From the NCBI RefSeq assembly GCF_001767255.1, contig NZ_CP017639.1:1-64000 (forward strand): 64,000 bases of DNA, given 5' to 3'. The DNA comes from Corynebacterium sp. NML98-0116 (GTDB lineage Bacteria > Actinomycetota > Actinomycetes > Mycobacteriales > Mycobacteriaceae). The notes beneath the pieces are model-generated. The model was not told where the DNA came from and searched no databases. It saw only the letters and a program-made list of their open reading frames with translations. The position numbers and the translations under genes are program-made. Below are positions 53,925 through 62,948 of this stretch, in pieces. Every line of letters starts with the position of its first letter. Position 1 is the stretch's first letter.

Positions 53925-55876
53925 TGGCCGCACATCAAAGCAAGGACCACCTCGAACTCACCGACGAGGAAATCCAGAAGCTCGAGGGCTCCATGGACGG
54001 CCACTTCGGCGGCGCCCCGCGCTCCGCGAAGAACTTCTGGCCGTCGGCGAAGCGGCTGGTCGGTCTGCTGGCCCCGCACAAGGCGATGTTTGCCCTGGTG
54101 GTGGCGCTGGTGTGCGTGTCGGTCGGGCTGAATGTGTACGCCCCGCGCGTGATGGGCCACGCGATGGACGTCATCTTTTCGGGCGCGATCGGCGCCCACC
54201 TGCCCGCCGGTGCGACCCAGGAGCAGGTGATTGAGGGGTTGCGCGCGGGCGGCCAGGACACCTTCGCGGACATGCTGTCCGGGATGGATGTGACTCCTGG
54301 TGTGGGCGTCGATTTCTCGCGCCTCGGCCAGCTGATCTTGGCGGTGTTGGCGCTCTACGTCGGCGCGAGCCTGCTGATGTGGCTGCAGGGTTTCTTGCTG
54401 AACCGCATGGTCATGCGCGAGATTTACCGCCTGCGCGCCCAGGTGGAGGCGAAGCTGAACCGGGTGCCGCTGAGCTACTTCGACCGCGGCCAGCGCGGGG
54501 ACATCCTGTCGCGTACCACCAACGACGTCGACAATGTGCAGCAGACGTTGCAGCAGGCGCTGTCGCAGGCGTTGCAGTCGGTGTTGATGGTGTTGGGCAT
54601 CATGGCGATGATGTTTACGGTGTCGTGGCAGCTCACCCTCCTCGCCCTCGTCTCGATTCCGCTCACGGGCCTGGTGGTTGGGGTGATCGGCAAGCGGTCG
54701 CAGCGGCACTTCAAGCAGCAGTGGCGCGCAACGGGCCAGCTCAACGGGCACATCGAGGAGTCCTTCTCCGGCCACGAGGTGATCACGCTCTTCGGCCGCC
54801 AGGACGCCTCCCAAGAAATTTTCGACGCCCGCAACCACGACCTCTACACCGCCTCCGCCTCCGCGCAGTTCCTCTCCGGGCTCATGATGCCGATCATGCA
54901 GTTCATTTCCTACCTTTCCTACGTCCTCATCGCGGTCTTCGGCGGCCTGAAAGTCGCGAACGGCTCGCTGACGCTCGGCGCGGCGACGGCGTTCATCCAG
55001 TACTCTCGCCAGTTCAACCAGCCGCTCGGGGAGCTCGGCGGCATGGCTCAGATGGTGCAAAGCGGCGTCGCCTCCGCGGAGCGCGTCTTCGAATTCCTCG
55101 ACGCCCCCGAGGAACCCCGCGAGTCACACACCAGCCCGAAACGCGCCTCCGGGCACGTCCAATTTATCGACGTCCACTTCTCCTACACCGACACTCCCCT
55201 CATCCAGGACCTCAACCTCGAGGTGCAGCCCGGCCAGAAGGTCGCCATCGTTGGGCCGACCGGCGCCGGCAAAACTACCCTGGTCAACCTGTTGATGCGC
55301 TTCTACGACATTGACTCGGGTCAGATTCTCCTTGATGGCGTCGATACGCAGTCGATGTCTCGCCAGGACTTGCGCAGCCAGGTCGGCATGGTACTTCAGG
55401 ACGCCACCCTCTTCGAAGGCACCATCCTTGAAAACATCCGCTACGGCCGCCTCGACGCCACCGACGAGGACGTCATCGCCGCCGCCAAAGCCACCCTTGT
55501 CGACCGCTTCGTGCACACCCTCCCCGACGGCTACCACACCGTCATCGACCAGGACGGCGGCGCCCTCTCCGCCGGCGAACGCCAGCTGATCACCATTGCG
55601 CGCGCCTTCGTGTCGAAGCCGTCCCTGCTCATCCTCGATGAAGCCACCTCCAGCGTGGACACCCGCACCGAGCTGATGGTGCAGCACGCCATGGCCGCCC
55701 TCCAGGCCGACCGCACCAGCTTCGTCATCGCCCACCGGCTCTCCACCATCCGCGACGCCGACCTCATCCTGGTCATGCAGGACGGCCACATCGTCGAGCA
55801 GGGCGACCACGCCTCCCTCCTTGCCCGCCGCGGCGCCTACTGGGAGCTCAACCAGGCCGGCTTCTCCGAGGACTAG
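53924..55876 (+). CDS. ABC exporter half-transporter with consensus ATP site
   Basis: 650 residues: an N-terminal acidic extension, six-helix domain with an external insert of about 50 residues (about 90-130), then Walker A GPTGAGKTT, a weaker signature ALSAGERQL, Walker B LLILDEATSSVD and H-loop AHRLSTI. The catalytic Glu and His are intact, complementing the degenerate partner. TAATG start-stop overlap with the first half. Confidence 0.94.
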   Translation: MAAHQSKDHLELTDEEIQKLEGSMDGHFGGAPRSAKNFWPSAKRLVGLLAPHKAMFALVVALVCVSVGLNVYAPRVMGHAMDVIFSGAIGAHLPAGATQEQVIEGLRAGGQDTFADMLSGMDVTPGVGVDFSRLGQLILAVLALYVGASLLMWLQGFLLNRMVMREIYRLRAQVEAKLNRVPLSYFDRGQRGDILSRTTNDVDNVQQTLQQALSQALQSVLMVLGIMAMMFTVSWQLTLLALVSIPLTGLVVGVIGKRSQRHFKQQWRATGQLNGHIEESFSGHEVITLFGRQDASQEIFDARNHDLYTASASAQFLSGLMMPIMQFISYLSYVLIAVFGGLKVANGSLTLGAATAFIQYSRQFNQPLGELGGMAQMVQSGVASAERVFEFLDAPEEPRESHTSPKRASGHVQFIDVHFSYTDTPLIQDLNLEVQPGQKVAIVGPTGAGKTTLVNLLMRFYDIDSGQILLDGVDTQSMSRQDLRSQVGMVLQDATLFEGTILENIRYGRLDATDEDVIAAAKATLVDRFVHTLPDGYHTVIDQDGGALSAGERQLITIARAFVSKPSLLILDEATSSVDTRTELMVQHAMAALQADRTSFVIAHRLSTIRDADLILVMQDGHIVEQGDHASLLARRGAYWELNQAGFSED

Positions 55877-55918
55877 GCCCCTCGGGGGCCCGCTGAGGCC
55901 CCTCGGAGGCCCCGCGCG

Positions 55919-56183
55919 CACCACATTCCCTCCCTGTCCCCCGCCGACCTGGGCTTTTCCAAACCCGGCTGTCGAAACCCCAGGAATTTGGTGCGCACAT
56001 CCCCCGCCCAGACACCACATTCCCGTTTTTTGAGAGGGCGCCTCGGCGTTTCCCCTGGTCGTCAACACCACGAGAGGGAATTTGGTGCACTCCCCCTCGC
56101 CTCAGTGCCAAAGCACGCAACCCCATTTTCACGACCTGGGCTTTTATCCCCTCCCCCAGCAAGAATTGCGTCCTTTGGCACTG
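55919..56183. repeat. Composite palindromic repeat block 1 (A-A'-B)
   Basis: A unit 55919-55994, A' unit 56013-56087 (longer middle with GGCGTTTCCCCTGGTCGTC) and B unit 56103-56183 bounded by CAGTGCCAAAGCACGCAA and TTGCGTCCTTTGGCACTG. The same cassette recurs at 57180-57536 and 60985-61422. Confidence 0.85.
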
Positions 56184-56280
56184 GCACCCCAACCTCGAAC
56201 ATATTTTCGCCTCACGTGCCTGCCGTGTCGGGTCTCGTTCGTATCCTGATGGTTGCAACCACCAGAGAAAGGAACCCATC

Positions 56281-57174
56281 ATGGATCAGTCATTACGCGC
56301 GCGGGCCCGCGGCGCTATGTACGGCCAGATCATTGGCGATAACCTCGGCGCGATCGTCGAGTTCTCTTCCCCCGCGCAGATTCGGCGCAATTTCCCGGAT
56401 GGTGTCCGCGAGCTGACTGGTGGCGGCCCGTTCAATGTCGCGCCGGGCCAGGCCACCGACGATTCCGAGCTGGCGCTGGCGCTTGCCCGCAGCATGGTGC
56501 GCTGCGGCGGGTATGAAGAAAAGGACGTGTTCGAGTCGTATGTGCGGTGGGCAGCGTCGTTTCCGCCGGATATCGGTAATACGTGTGCGGCTGCGCTTCG
56601 GCCGCCGTTTGAGCCGAATGCGGCCAGCAAGTCGAATGGTGCGTTGATGCGGGTCAGCCCGATCGCCATTGCCTACGCGCATGACCCGCAGCTCGCCGAC
56701 GACCACGCCCGCACCGACGCCCGCCTGACTCACCCCAACGAGTACCCGGTGGCCATCAACGGTATGTATTGTGAGGCGCTCGCCCGCACGATCAGTGGTG
56801 AGGATCCTCGCGAGGCGCTGCTCGCGGTGGCTGGGGATGAGGCGTCGACAATTAGGGAGTTTATGCAGTACCTTCCCGTGGATGTTTATAGCCATCGCAT
56901 GGGGTATGTGCAGTTCGCCTGGAATATTGTGTGCTATTTCGTCGCGAACGGTGCCTCTTTCGAGGAGGACCTCGTCGCGATTGTCGGGATGGGCGGCGAC
57001 ACGGACACAAACGCCGCGATCGCCGGCGCGTTCTTGGGCGCGGTGTACGGGGAGGAGGGGATTCCTCACCGGTGGCGCCAGATTATCGACGCCTACTCCA
57101 CCCACAAAGCGAACCGCCCCGAGGAGTTCTCCGTCGAGGGCGCCCTCGACCTGGTTGACGCTCTCCTGGCCTAG
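56281..57174 (+). CDS. ADP-ribosylglycohydrolase family protein
   Basis: 297 residues, all-helical. The metal and substrate motifs are GQATDDSELALALARS, SNGALMRVSPIA and GMGGDTDTNAAIAGAFLGA, as in DraG-type hydrolases that remove ADP-ribose from proteins or small molecules. AAAGGA precedes the ATG. It stands alone between two repeat blocks. Confidence 0.92.
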   Translation: MDQSLRARARGAMYGQIIGDNLGAIVEFSSPAQIRRNFPDGVRELTGGGPFNVAPGQATDDSELALALARSMVRCGGYEEKDVFESYVRWAASFPPDIGNTCAAALRPPFEPNAASKSNGALMRVSPIAIAYAHDPQLADDHARTDARLTHPNEYPVAINGMYCEALARTISGEDPREALLAVAGDEASTIREFMQYLPVDVYSHRMGYVQFAWNIVCYFVANGASFEEDLVAIVGMGGDTDTNAAIAGAFLGAVYGEEGIPHRWRQIIDAYSTHKANRPEEFSVEGALDLVDALLA

Positions 57175-57179
57175 GTGCG

Positions 57180-57536
57180 CACCACATTCCCTCGCCAGCC
57201 CCCAGCGACCTGGGCTTTTTCAAACCCGGCTGCCAGAATCCAGGAATTTGGTGCATTGCCGATCCTCGCGTACACCACATTCCTTGATTCCCCAGAAAAG
57301 CCTTCGGCGTTTCCCCAGGTCGCCAACTCTGAGTGTGGGAATTTGGTGCACTCCCCCTCGCCTCAGTGCCAAAGCACGCAACCCCATTTTCACGACCTGG
57401 GCTTTTATCCCCTCCCCCAGCAAGAATTGCGTCCTTTGTCACTCGCACTCGCTGACGCGACACCACATTCCCTCACCGACTCCCAGCGACCTGGGCTTTT
57501 CCAAACCCGGCTGCCGAAAACCAGGAATTTGGTGTG
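57180..57536. repeat. Composite palindromic repeat block 2 (A-A'-B-A)
   Basis: A 57180-57254, A' 57273-57349, B 57364-57443, A 57462-57536. Same order as block 1 with one extra A unit. It fills the space between the hydrolase gene and gluD. Confidence 0.85.
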
Positions 57537-57558
57537 TGCACCCCCAAAAACCAAGCCC

Positions 57559-58497
57559 CTATTCGTCCGGGTTCCGGATCTCCACGTAGTCGGGGTCGTG
57601 CCAGTCGACGTTGACGTTGTCCTTGGTGTCCAACCCCTGGTCAGCGAGTTCGGGCACCTTGGCGAAGATGTTGCGGCGGGCGCGGCCGGCGCGCAGTTGG
57701 CGTTCGACTCGTTGGGCGAGGACGGTGAGTCCCCAGTTGATGAGGATCATGATGATGGCCACGACGGCCAGCGAGGCGAGGAAGTTCTGGTTGGCGGATG
57801 CGCTTTGGATGCCGGAGCGGACCACTTCGACGTAGCCGATCTGGTAGCCGAGTGCGGAGTCCTTGAGCGCGATGATCATTTGGGCGATCAGGGCTGGCAG
57901 CATCGCTGCGATGGCTTGGGGTAGCAGGATGGTCCGCATGGTTTGCGAGTAGGTCAGGCCGAGTGCTTCGGCGGCTTCGGTTTGGCCTTTGGGGAGGCTT
58001 TTGATGCCGGAGCGGAGGATTTCGGCGATGACGGACCCGTTGTACATGGTGAGCCCGAAGACGACGGCTGCGAACGCCAGGTGCTTTGGTGGGGCGAGGT
58101 GGTAGATGGCGAAGAGTTGGTAGGCGAAGATCATGAGGAGGAGCACTGGGATGGCTCGGAAGATCTCGACGATGACGCCGCACACCCAGCGCAAAGCCTT
58201 ATTCCGGGAGAGCCTGCCTAGGCCGAGGAGGATGCCGACGGCCAGCGCGAGCAGGATGGATGCCACTGCTGCTTTGAGGGTGCCCATGAGGCCGGGGAGG
58301 ATGTAGGTGGTCCAGGTTTGGGAGTTGAGGAACGGGGTCCATTTCCCGGCGGCTAGTTGTCCGTTGGCCTGCAGTTTCCAGAAGACCCATGCGGCAATGC
58401 CGAGGCAGACGGCGAGGCTGATGCCGGTGAGGATGCGGTTGGTGCGGCGGCCGTTGGGGCCGGGGACGTCGTAAAGTACTGTTGCGCGGACGCTCAT
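57559..58497 (-). CDS. gluD: Glutamate/amino acid ABC transporter permease
   Basis: 312 residues, membrane domain of the HisMQ type with the loop [20 protein letters not shown] that contacts the ATPase. Polar N-terminal and C-terminal tails. Last gene of the glutamate importer operon; its ATG overlaps the gluC stop by one base. Assigned by similarity to C. glutamicum GluABCD. Confidence 0.92.
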   Translation of the reverse strand: MSVRATVLYDVPGPNGRRTNRILTGISLAVCLGIAAWVFWKLQANGQLAAGKWTPFLNSQTWTTYILPGLMGTLKAAVASILLALAVGILLGLGRLSRNKALRWVCGVIVEIFRAIPVLLLMIFAYQLFAIYHLAPPKHLAFAAVVFGLTMYNGSVIAEILRSGIKSLPKGQTEAAEALGLTYSQTMRTILLPQAIAAMLPALIAQMIIALKDSALGYQIGYVEVVRSGIQSASANQNFLASLAVVAIIMILINWGLTVLAQRVERQLRAGRARRNIFAKVPELADQGLDTKDNVNVDWHDPDYVEIRNPDE

Positions 58498-59183
58498 TAT
58501 TTTTTCACCGCCATGCGTTCGGAGAGGGCGCCAAGGACGAGGCCGGTTGGCAGGGTGAGGATGATGAAGCCGAGTGCGAAGATCCCGAAGATGGGGAAGA
58601 GCATGTTGGCGTGGTTTTCGATGGTGGATTTCATCAGGAGGGATGCTTCGGCGACACCGATTGCGGATGCGATGGTGGTGTTTTTCGTCAGCGCGATGAG
58701 CGTGTTGCCGAGTGGCACGATGGCTGCGCGGACGGCTTGGGGGAAGATGATGTTGCTGAATGTTTGGCCGAAGCTGAGGCCGAGGGATCGGGCGGCTTCG
58801 GCTTGCCCGAAGTGGACGGTGTTGATGCCGGAGCGCAGCGATTCCGCGACGAACGCCGAGGTGTAGATGATGAATCCGAGCACGGCGAGGCGGAAGTTGT
58901 TGTCTACCAGGAACGTCGCGGACTCTTTATCGGCGAGGGTGATGCCGAGGTTTTGGTAGAGCCCGAAGGAGCAGAAGATGATGATGAGGGTCAGCGGTGT
59001 GTTGCGCACGACGTTGATGTAGAACGTCGACATCGCGCGCAGCACGGGGATGGGTGCGACTCGCATCGCGGTGAGGATCGTGCCCACGATCATGGAGCCG
59101 ATTGCTGAGTAGATGGTGAGCTTGATGGTCAGCCAGAAGGCTGCCCAGAGCTGCGGGCCCAGGTCGGACCAGAGTGTGGACAT
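58497..59183 (-). CDS. gluC: Glutamate/amino acid ABC transporter permease
   Basis: 228 residues, five to six helices, EAA-type loop [22 protein letters not shown] and the conserved [11 protein letters not shown] segment of polar amino acid permeases. Pairs with GluD. Confidence 0.92.
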   Translation of the reverse strand: MSTLWSDLGPQLWAAFWLTIKLTIYSAIGSMIVGTILTAMRVAPIPVLRAMSTFYINVVRNTPLTLIIIFCSFGLYQNLGITLADKESATFLVDNNFRLAVLGFIIYTSAFVAESLRSGINTVHFGQAEAARSLGLSFGQTFSNIIFPQAVRAAIVPLGNTLIALTKNTTIASAIGVAEASLLMKSTIENHANMLFPIFGIFALGFIILTLPTGLVLGALSERMAVKK

Positions 59184-59205
59184 GATGTTCCTGCCTTAGG
59201 GGGTC

Positions 59206-60072
59206 TTACTGTTCGATGAAGGAGAGGTCGCCAGGGGTGCCGGCGTCGACTGCGTCGTCGCCGCCAAGGTTCTTATCGACGAGGGCGTCGAACTCTCCGG
59301 ACGTTTGCAGTTCCTTGAGTGCGTTGTTGATGGCGTCGGTGCCTGCGGTGTCGCCCTTTGCCAGGCCGATGCCGTAGTACTCGTCGGTGAATGGCTTGCC
59401 GTCCTTGGTCATTTCGACGACCTTGAAGTCGCCTGGGGTTTGGGCGGAGTAGCCGAGCAGGATGGTGGCGTCGGTGGTCATGGCGTCGATGTTGCCTTGG
59501 CGGAGTGCTTCAACGCAGGAGGAGTAGGTGTCGTACTCCTGGAGCTGCACGCCTGGCAAGGCGTCCTTGACTTTCTGGGCTGGGGTGGAGCCGGTGACGG
59601 AGCAGAGGATCTTGCCGTCGAGGTCTTCGAGGCCCTTGATGTCGGTGTTGTCGTTGCTGACGAGGAGCGCCTGGTGGGTGACCAGGTATGGCCCGCCGAA
59701 GTTGACGGATTCGGAGCGGCCCTTGTTGATGGAGTAGGTCGCCGCGATGGCGCCTACCTCGCCGTTCTGGATGAGGGTTTCGCGCTGTGCGGATGGACTT
59801 TCGCGCCAGGTGATGGTCGGTTCTGCCCAGCCGTTCGCCTTCGCGATGTGGTTGACCACGTAGGTCGCCACGTCGACGTCGAGGCCGGACATGGTGCCGT
59901 CCGGGTTGCGCAGGCCGAGGCCCGGCTGGTCGTACTTGGTGCCCAGGGTGACCTGGCCGGATTCGATCTGGCCGAGGAGGTCGGTGCCTTCGCCGGCACC
60001 GCCGCCACAGGCGACGAGGGTTGCGGCAGCAGCGGAGAGCGCGGCGGTGAGTGCGGCGTAACGGATGTTCAT
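59206..60072 (-). CDS. gluB: Glutamate-binding lipoprotein
   Basis: 288 residues. Signal peptide with lipobox LVAC (Cys at about 22), then a polar amino acid binding fold: GTKYDQPGLGLRNPDGTMSG, DVDVATYVV and the late EYYGIGLAKGD. Located 16 bp after gluA with GAAAGGAC upstream. Confidence 0.94.
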   Translation of the reverse strand: MNIRYAALTAALSAAAATLVACGGGAGEGTDLLGQIESGQVTLGTKYDQPGLGLRNPDGTMSGLDVDVATYVVNHIAKANGWAEPTITWRESPSAQRETLIQNGEVGAIAATYSINKGRSESVNFGGPYLVTHQALLVSNDNTDIKGLEDLDGKILCSVTGSTPAQKVKDALPGVQLQEYDTYSSCVEALRQGNIDAMTTDATILLGYSAQTPGDFKVVEMTKDGKPFTDEYYGIGLAKGDTAGTDAINNALKELQTSGEFDALVDKNLGGDDAVDAGTPGDLSFIEQ

Positions 60073-60088
60073 GGTGTTGTCCTTTCGG

Positions 60089-60817
60089 TTAGTGGGCCAG
60101 GATTTTGGCCAGGAAGTCTTTCGCCCTGTCGGTCTTCGGGTTGGTGAAGAACTCTTCGGGTGTGGCGTCTTCGATGATCGCGCCGTCTGCCATGAAGATG
60201 ATGCGGTCGGCGACGCGCCGGGCGAAGCCCATTTCGTGTGTGACCACGAGCATCGTCATCCCCTCGTTGGCGAGGTTGGCCATGACATCAAGCACTTCAT
60301 TGACCATTTCGGGGTCGAGGGCGGAGGTGGGCTCGTCGAAAAGCATGACTTTGGGTGACATGGCGAGCGCCCGCGCAATCGCGACGCGCTGCTGCTGCCC
60401 ACCCGACAGTTGCGCCGGGTACTTGTCCGCCTGATTCGCGATGCCCACGCGGTCCAGCAGCTCAATCGCCCGCTTCTCGACGTCCCCCTTCCCCTGCTTC
60501 CGCACCTTCAACGGACCAAGCGTCACGTTGTCCTTGATGGTCAGGTGCGGGAACAAGTTGAAGGACTGGAACACCATCCCGACGTCCGCCCGCAACTTCG
60601 CAAGGGCCTTGCCCTCCTCTGGCAGCGGGACTCCGTCGATGGTGATGGTGCCTTCGTCAATCGTTTCGAGCCTGTTGATCGTGCGGCACAGCGTCGACTT
60701 CCCCGACCCCGACGGCCCGAGCACCACCACTACCTGGCCTTTCGGCACAGTAAGGTTGATGTCTCGGAGCGCGTGGTAGTCGCCGAAGTGCTTCTGTACG
60801 CCCGCTAGGTCAATCAT
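60089..60817 (-). CDS. gluA: Glutamate ABC transporter ATPase
   Basis: 242 residues with the ATG at 60817, the same length as C. glutamicum GluA. Walker [11 protein letters not shown]-loop [10 protein letters not shown], signature LSGGQQQR, Walker [13 protein letters not shown] and H-loop VTHEMGF are intact. An in-frame ATG at 60874 would add 19 Ser/Thr-rich residues; neither start has a strong ribosome binding site. First gene of the operon. Confidence 0.94.
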   Translation of the reverse strand: MIDLAGVQKHFGDYHALRDINLTVPKGQVVVVLGPSGSGKSTLCRTINRLETIDEGTITIDGVPLPEEGKALAKLRADVGMVFQSFNLFPHLTIKDNVTLGPLKVRKQGKGDVEKRAIELLDRVGIANQADKYPAQLSGGQQQRVAIARALAMSPKVMLFDEPTSALDPEMVNEVLDVMANLANEGMTMLVVTHEMGFARRVADRIIFMADGAIIEDATPEEFFTNPKTDRAKDFLAKILAH

Positions 60818-60984
60818 GGCTTCACTGGAGCTATTGCCCGACCCACTCTGGGCAGTGAATGTGCTTTGTGTCATAACGGGCACGTTAGTGGCCTGTCCCA
60901 CACTTTGTATAGTGCTTGCGCGCTTTTCGCCCGAAAGTTCACCCCCACTACGTGTACTTCCCCGGCCCGCGCGCCTACTTCCCT

Positions 60985-61422
60985 TCCGGTTCGCAGCCGA
61001 CCTGGGCTTTTGATCTCACCCCCACGAGGAATTGCGTCCTTTGGCACTCGCTCCCCTGTCGCGCGCACCACATTCCCTCCCGTACCCCCGCCGACCTAGG
61101 CTTTTCCAAACCTGGCCGCCGAAAAACCAGGAATCTGGTGCGCGTGTCCCCCGCCCAGACACCACATTCCCGTTTTCCCGCCAGACCCCCTCGGCGTTTC
61201 CCCAGGTCGCCAACTCCACGAGGGGGAATTTGGTGCACTCCCCCTCACCCCAGTGCCAAAGCACGCAACCCCCTTTTCACGACCTAGGCTTTTGCCCTCA
61301 CCCCCACCAGGAATTGCGTCCTTTGGCACTGGCACCCCCGATGGGACGCCACATTCCCTCCCGCGCCCTAACTGACCTGGTCTTTTCCAAACCCGCCTGC
61401 GAAAATCCTGGAATTTGGTGCG
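60985..61422. repeat. Composite palindromic repeat block 3 (partial B-A-A'-B-A)
   Basis: Partial B about 61000-61049, A 61066-61140, A' 61160-61236, B 61250-61331, A 61348-61420. Longest of the three cassettes, upstream of gluA. Confidence 0.85.
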
Positions 61423-61451
61423 CGCCCCCTAGGCTTCTAGCCCAAGCGCAT

Positions 61452-61481
61452 AAAAAATGGGCGACCCACATGGGTCGCCCA
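61452..61481 (-). terminator. Terminator of the secreted-protein gene
   Basis: TGGGCGACCCA and TGGGTCGCCCA (61458-61481) form a perfect 11-bp stem; the minus strand continues TTTTTTATG. It lies 22 bp after the stop of the gene at 61503. Confidence 0.88.
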
Positions 61482-61502
61482 CATCTATCGGTGAGATGCT
61501 TC

Positions 61503-62048
61503 TTAGAAAGGAAGCGCGTCGCGCACTGCTGGTGGCAGCATCGGTGCAACCTGTGGCAGGGCCACTGCGATCAGGGCGATCAGCGCGAGAACGGAGCCAC
61601 CAGCTACGGCACCGATGCCATAGTTGTTCAGCTTGCCGTCAATGGAGCTGAGGGTGGACTCGATCTTGGAGCTGGATGGGGAGAGGTCCTTGCCAGCTGC
61701 GCAAGCGCGAAGTGCTGGGGCGGTGGCGTTCAGGGTGGCGAGCTTTGCGTCGATCTCCTTGAACTTCTTGTCGGCGTCTTCCTGCTTGATCTTCTTGTCC
61801 TTGAGCTGTGCCTCGACCTCAGCGCGCTCCTTGACCAGTTTGGCCGAAGCCTCGATGTCCTTCTTCAGCTGTGCGTCAGCCTCAGCCTTGGTGAATTCCT
61901 TCGTTTCGGCCTTGTCGCCTTCCTTGGCAACCGGGTAGGTGATCTTGCACTTGGTCTCCTGTGGCTGGTTGTCAGCTGCCTGTGCTGGAGCGGCCAGGCC
62001 ACCAGCGATGACTGCCGAAGCAACTGCGGCGGTGATGATCTTCTTCAT
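61503..62048 (-). CDS. Secreted coiled-coil protein with C-terminal membrane anchor
   Basis: 181 residues. Signal peptide MKKIITAAVASAVIAGGLAAPAQAA, then a Cys (TKCKI), a charged helical middle (about 55-100, Lys/Glu-rich), a second Cys (LRACAAGK), a Ser-rich linker and one membrane helix (about 145-167), ending MLPPAVRDALPF. The gene at 62194 has the same plan. No family name is known to me. GGAGG precedes the ATG. Confidence 0.75.
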   Translation of the reverse strand: MKKIITAAVASAVIAGGLAAPAQAADNQPQETKCKITYPVAKEGDKAETKEFTKAEADAQLKKDIEASAKLVKERAEVEAQLKDKKIKQEDADKKFKEIDAKLATLNATAPALRACAAGKDLSPSSSKIESTLSSIDGKLNNYGIGAVAGGSVLALIALIAVALPQVAPMLPPAVRDALPF

Positions 62049-62193
62049 GTTGAACCTCCTTTCAGGGGTAAGAAATAAGGGGCTTTAGGTGAACTACCTA
62101 GCTCGAAAATATATTGAATCCCCACTATTCGGGAAACAGTTTTTCGATAAATGTTTGGAGTTCATCCCCTAAATACCCCCGAAATAGGTGCGC

Positions 62194-62829
62194 CTAGAAC
62201 GGCAGCTTCGGCGCCAATGTTGGGAATACCACGGTCACGAGTGCGGCCGCGCCGAGCGCTACTGCGAGGAAGATCCCGGCGAGTGGGCCAGCGACGCTGA
62301 GCCAATCGCGCATCTCTGCTGGGCTCACATCTTTAATGCTACTTCCTTCGCTGTTGCCGATTGACCCGGTCTGCTTTGGTGCAGTTTGCTTTGGCCGTGG
62401 GCTTGTGGTCTTAACTGTCCATTTCCCGTGATTTTCGCGCTGAGAGCAGGCTTTCAGGGCAGGCTCGAAAGCGCGAAGGAACTTGAGCTGGGAGTTGAGC
62501 TGTTTAAGTTGTTGTTCGTCGGCTGTGCCGTTGGTGGTGGCGTCGAGAAGTTCTGAGCGCTGCTTGGTGAGTGCGGCGACCTCCTGATCGAGGAGTGCCA
62601 GCTTGTCCGATGCTTCTTGCGGCGTTACCAGCGCGAATGCCTCGCGCAACCCGGCCTCCGAAAGTGCTTTCTTGGGTGCGATGGTGCTTGCTTTGAGGCT
62701 GGGAAGCTCGTCGTCGAACAGGGTGAACGCGCAGGTACCGTTCTGGTACTCAACGTTCGCTGCGTGTGCCGGTGTGGCGGTGGTAGCCAGCATGGCTACT
62801 GCGGTTACGGAAGCAACGATTCGCTTCAT
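62194..62829 (-). CDS. Secreted protein with C-terminal membrane anchor, paralogue of its neighbour
   Basis: 211 residues. Signal peptide ending TPAHAA, Cys in GTCAFTLF, a helical middle with Gln/Leu-rich heptads (about 75-120), second Cys in LKACSQRE, a basic Pro/Thr linker, one membrane helix (about 182-204) and the ending PTLAPKLPF. Both paralogues end in LPF and keep two cysteines, so a disulfide-closed helical hairpin on a tether is a fair model. Function unknown. Confidence 0.75.
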   Translation of the reverse strand: MKRIVASVTAVAMLATTATPAHAANVEYQNGTCAFTLFDDELPSLKASTIAPKKALSEAGLREAFALVTPQEASDKLALLDQEVAALTKQRSELLDATTNGTADEQQLKQLNSQLKFLRAFEPALKACSQRENHGKWTVKTTSPRPKQTAPKQTGSIGNSEGSSIKDVSPAEMRDWLSVAGPLAGIFLAVALGAAALVTVVFPTLAPKLPF

Positions 62830-62916
62830 GTGGTGTCCTTTCCTGTCGGGGAACCTGATGGTTCAGGTTCTTCAAGAGTTTGACGCTGCGTCGCGCGCTT
62901 TGGTTCCATCGCGTCT

Positions 62917-62948
62917 TTGACTAGCTAGGCGTGGGTTAGTATTTCGGT
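62917..62948 (+). promoter_or_regulatory. Promoter for a probable leaderless ATPase transcript
   Basis: TTGACT (62917-62922), 14-base spacer, TAGTAT (62937-62942). The ATG of the next gene begins seven bases after the -10 box, so transcription would start at or within the start codon; no Shine-Dalgarno is seen. Confidence 0.55.

Noticed and set aside
62194..62829. Second reading of the secreted paralogue as a phage holin or spanin
   Set aside because: It has a cleavable signal peptide, cysteines and a chromosomal paralogue next door, and no phage genes nearby.
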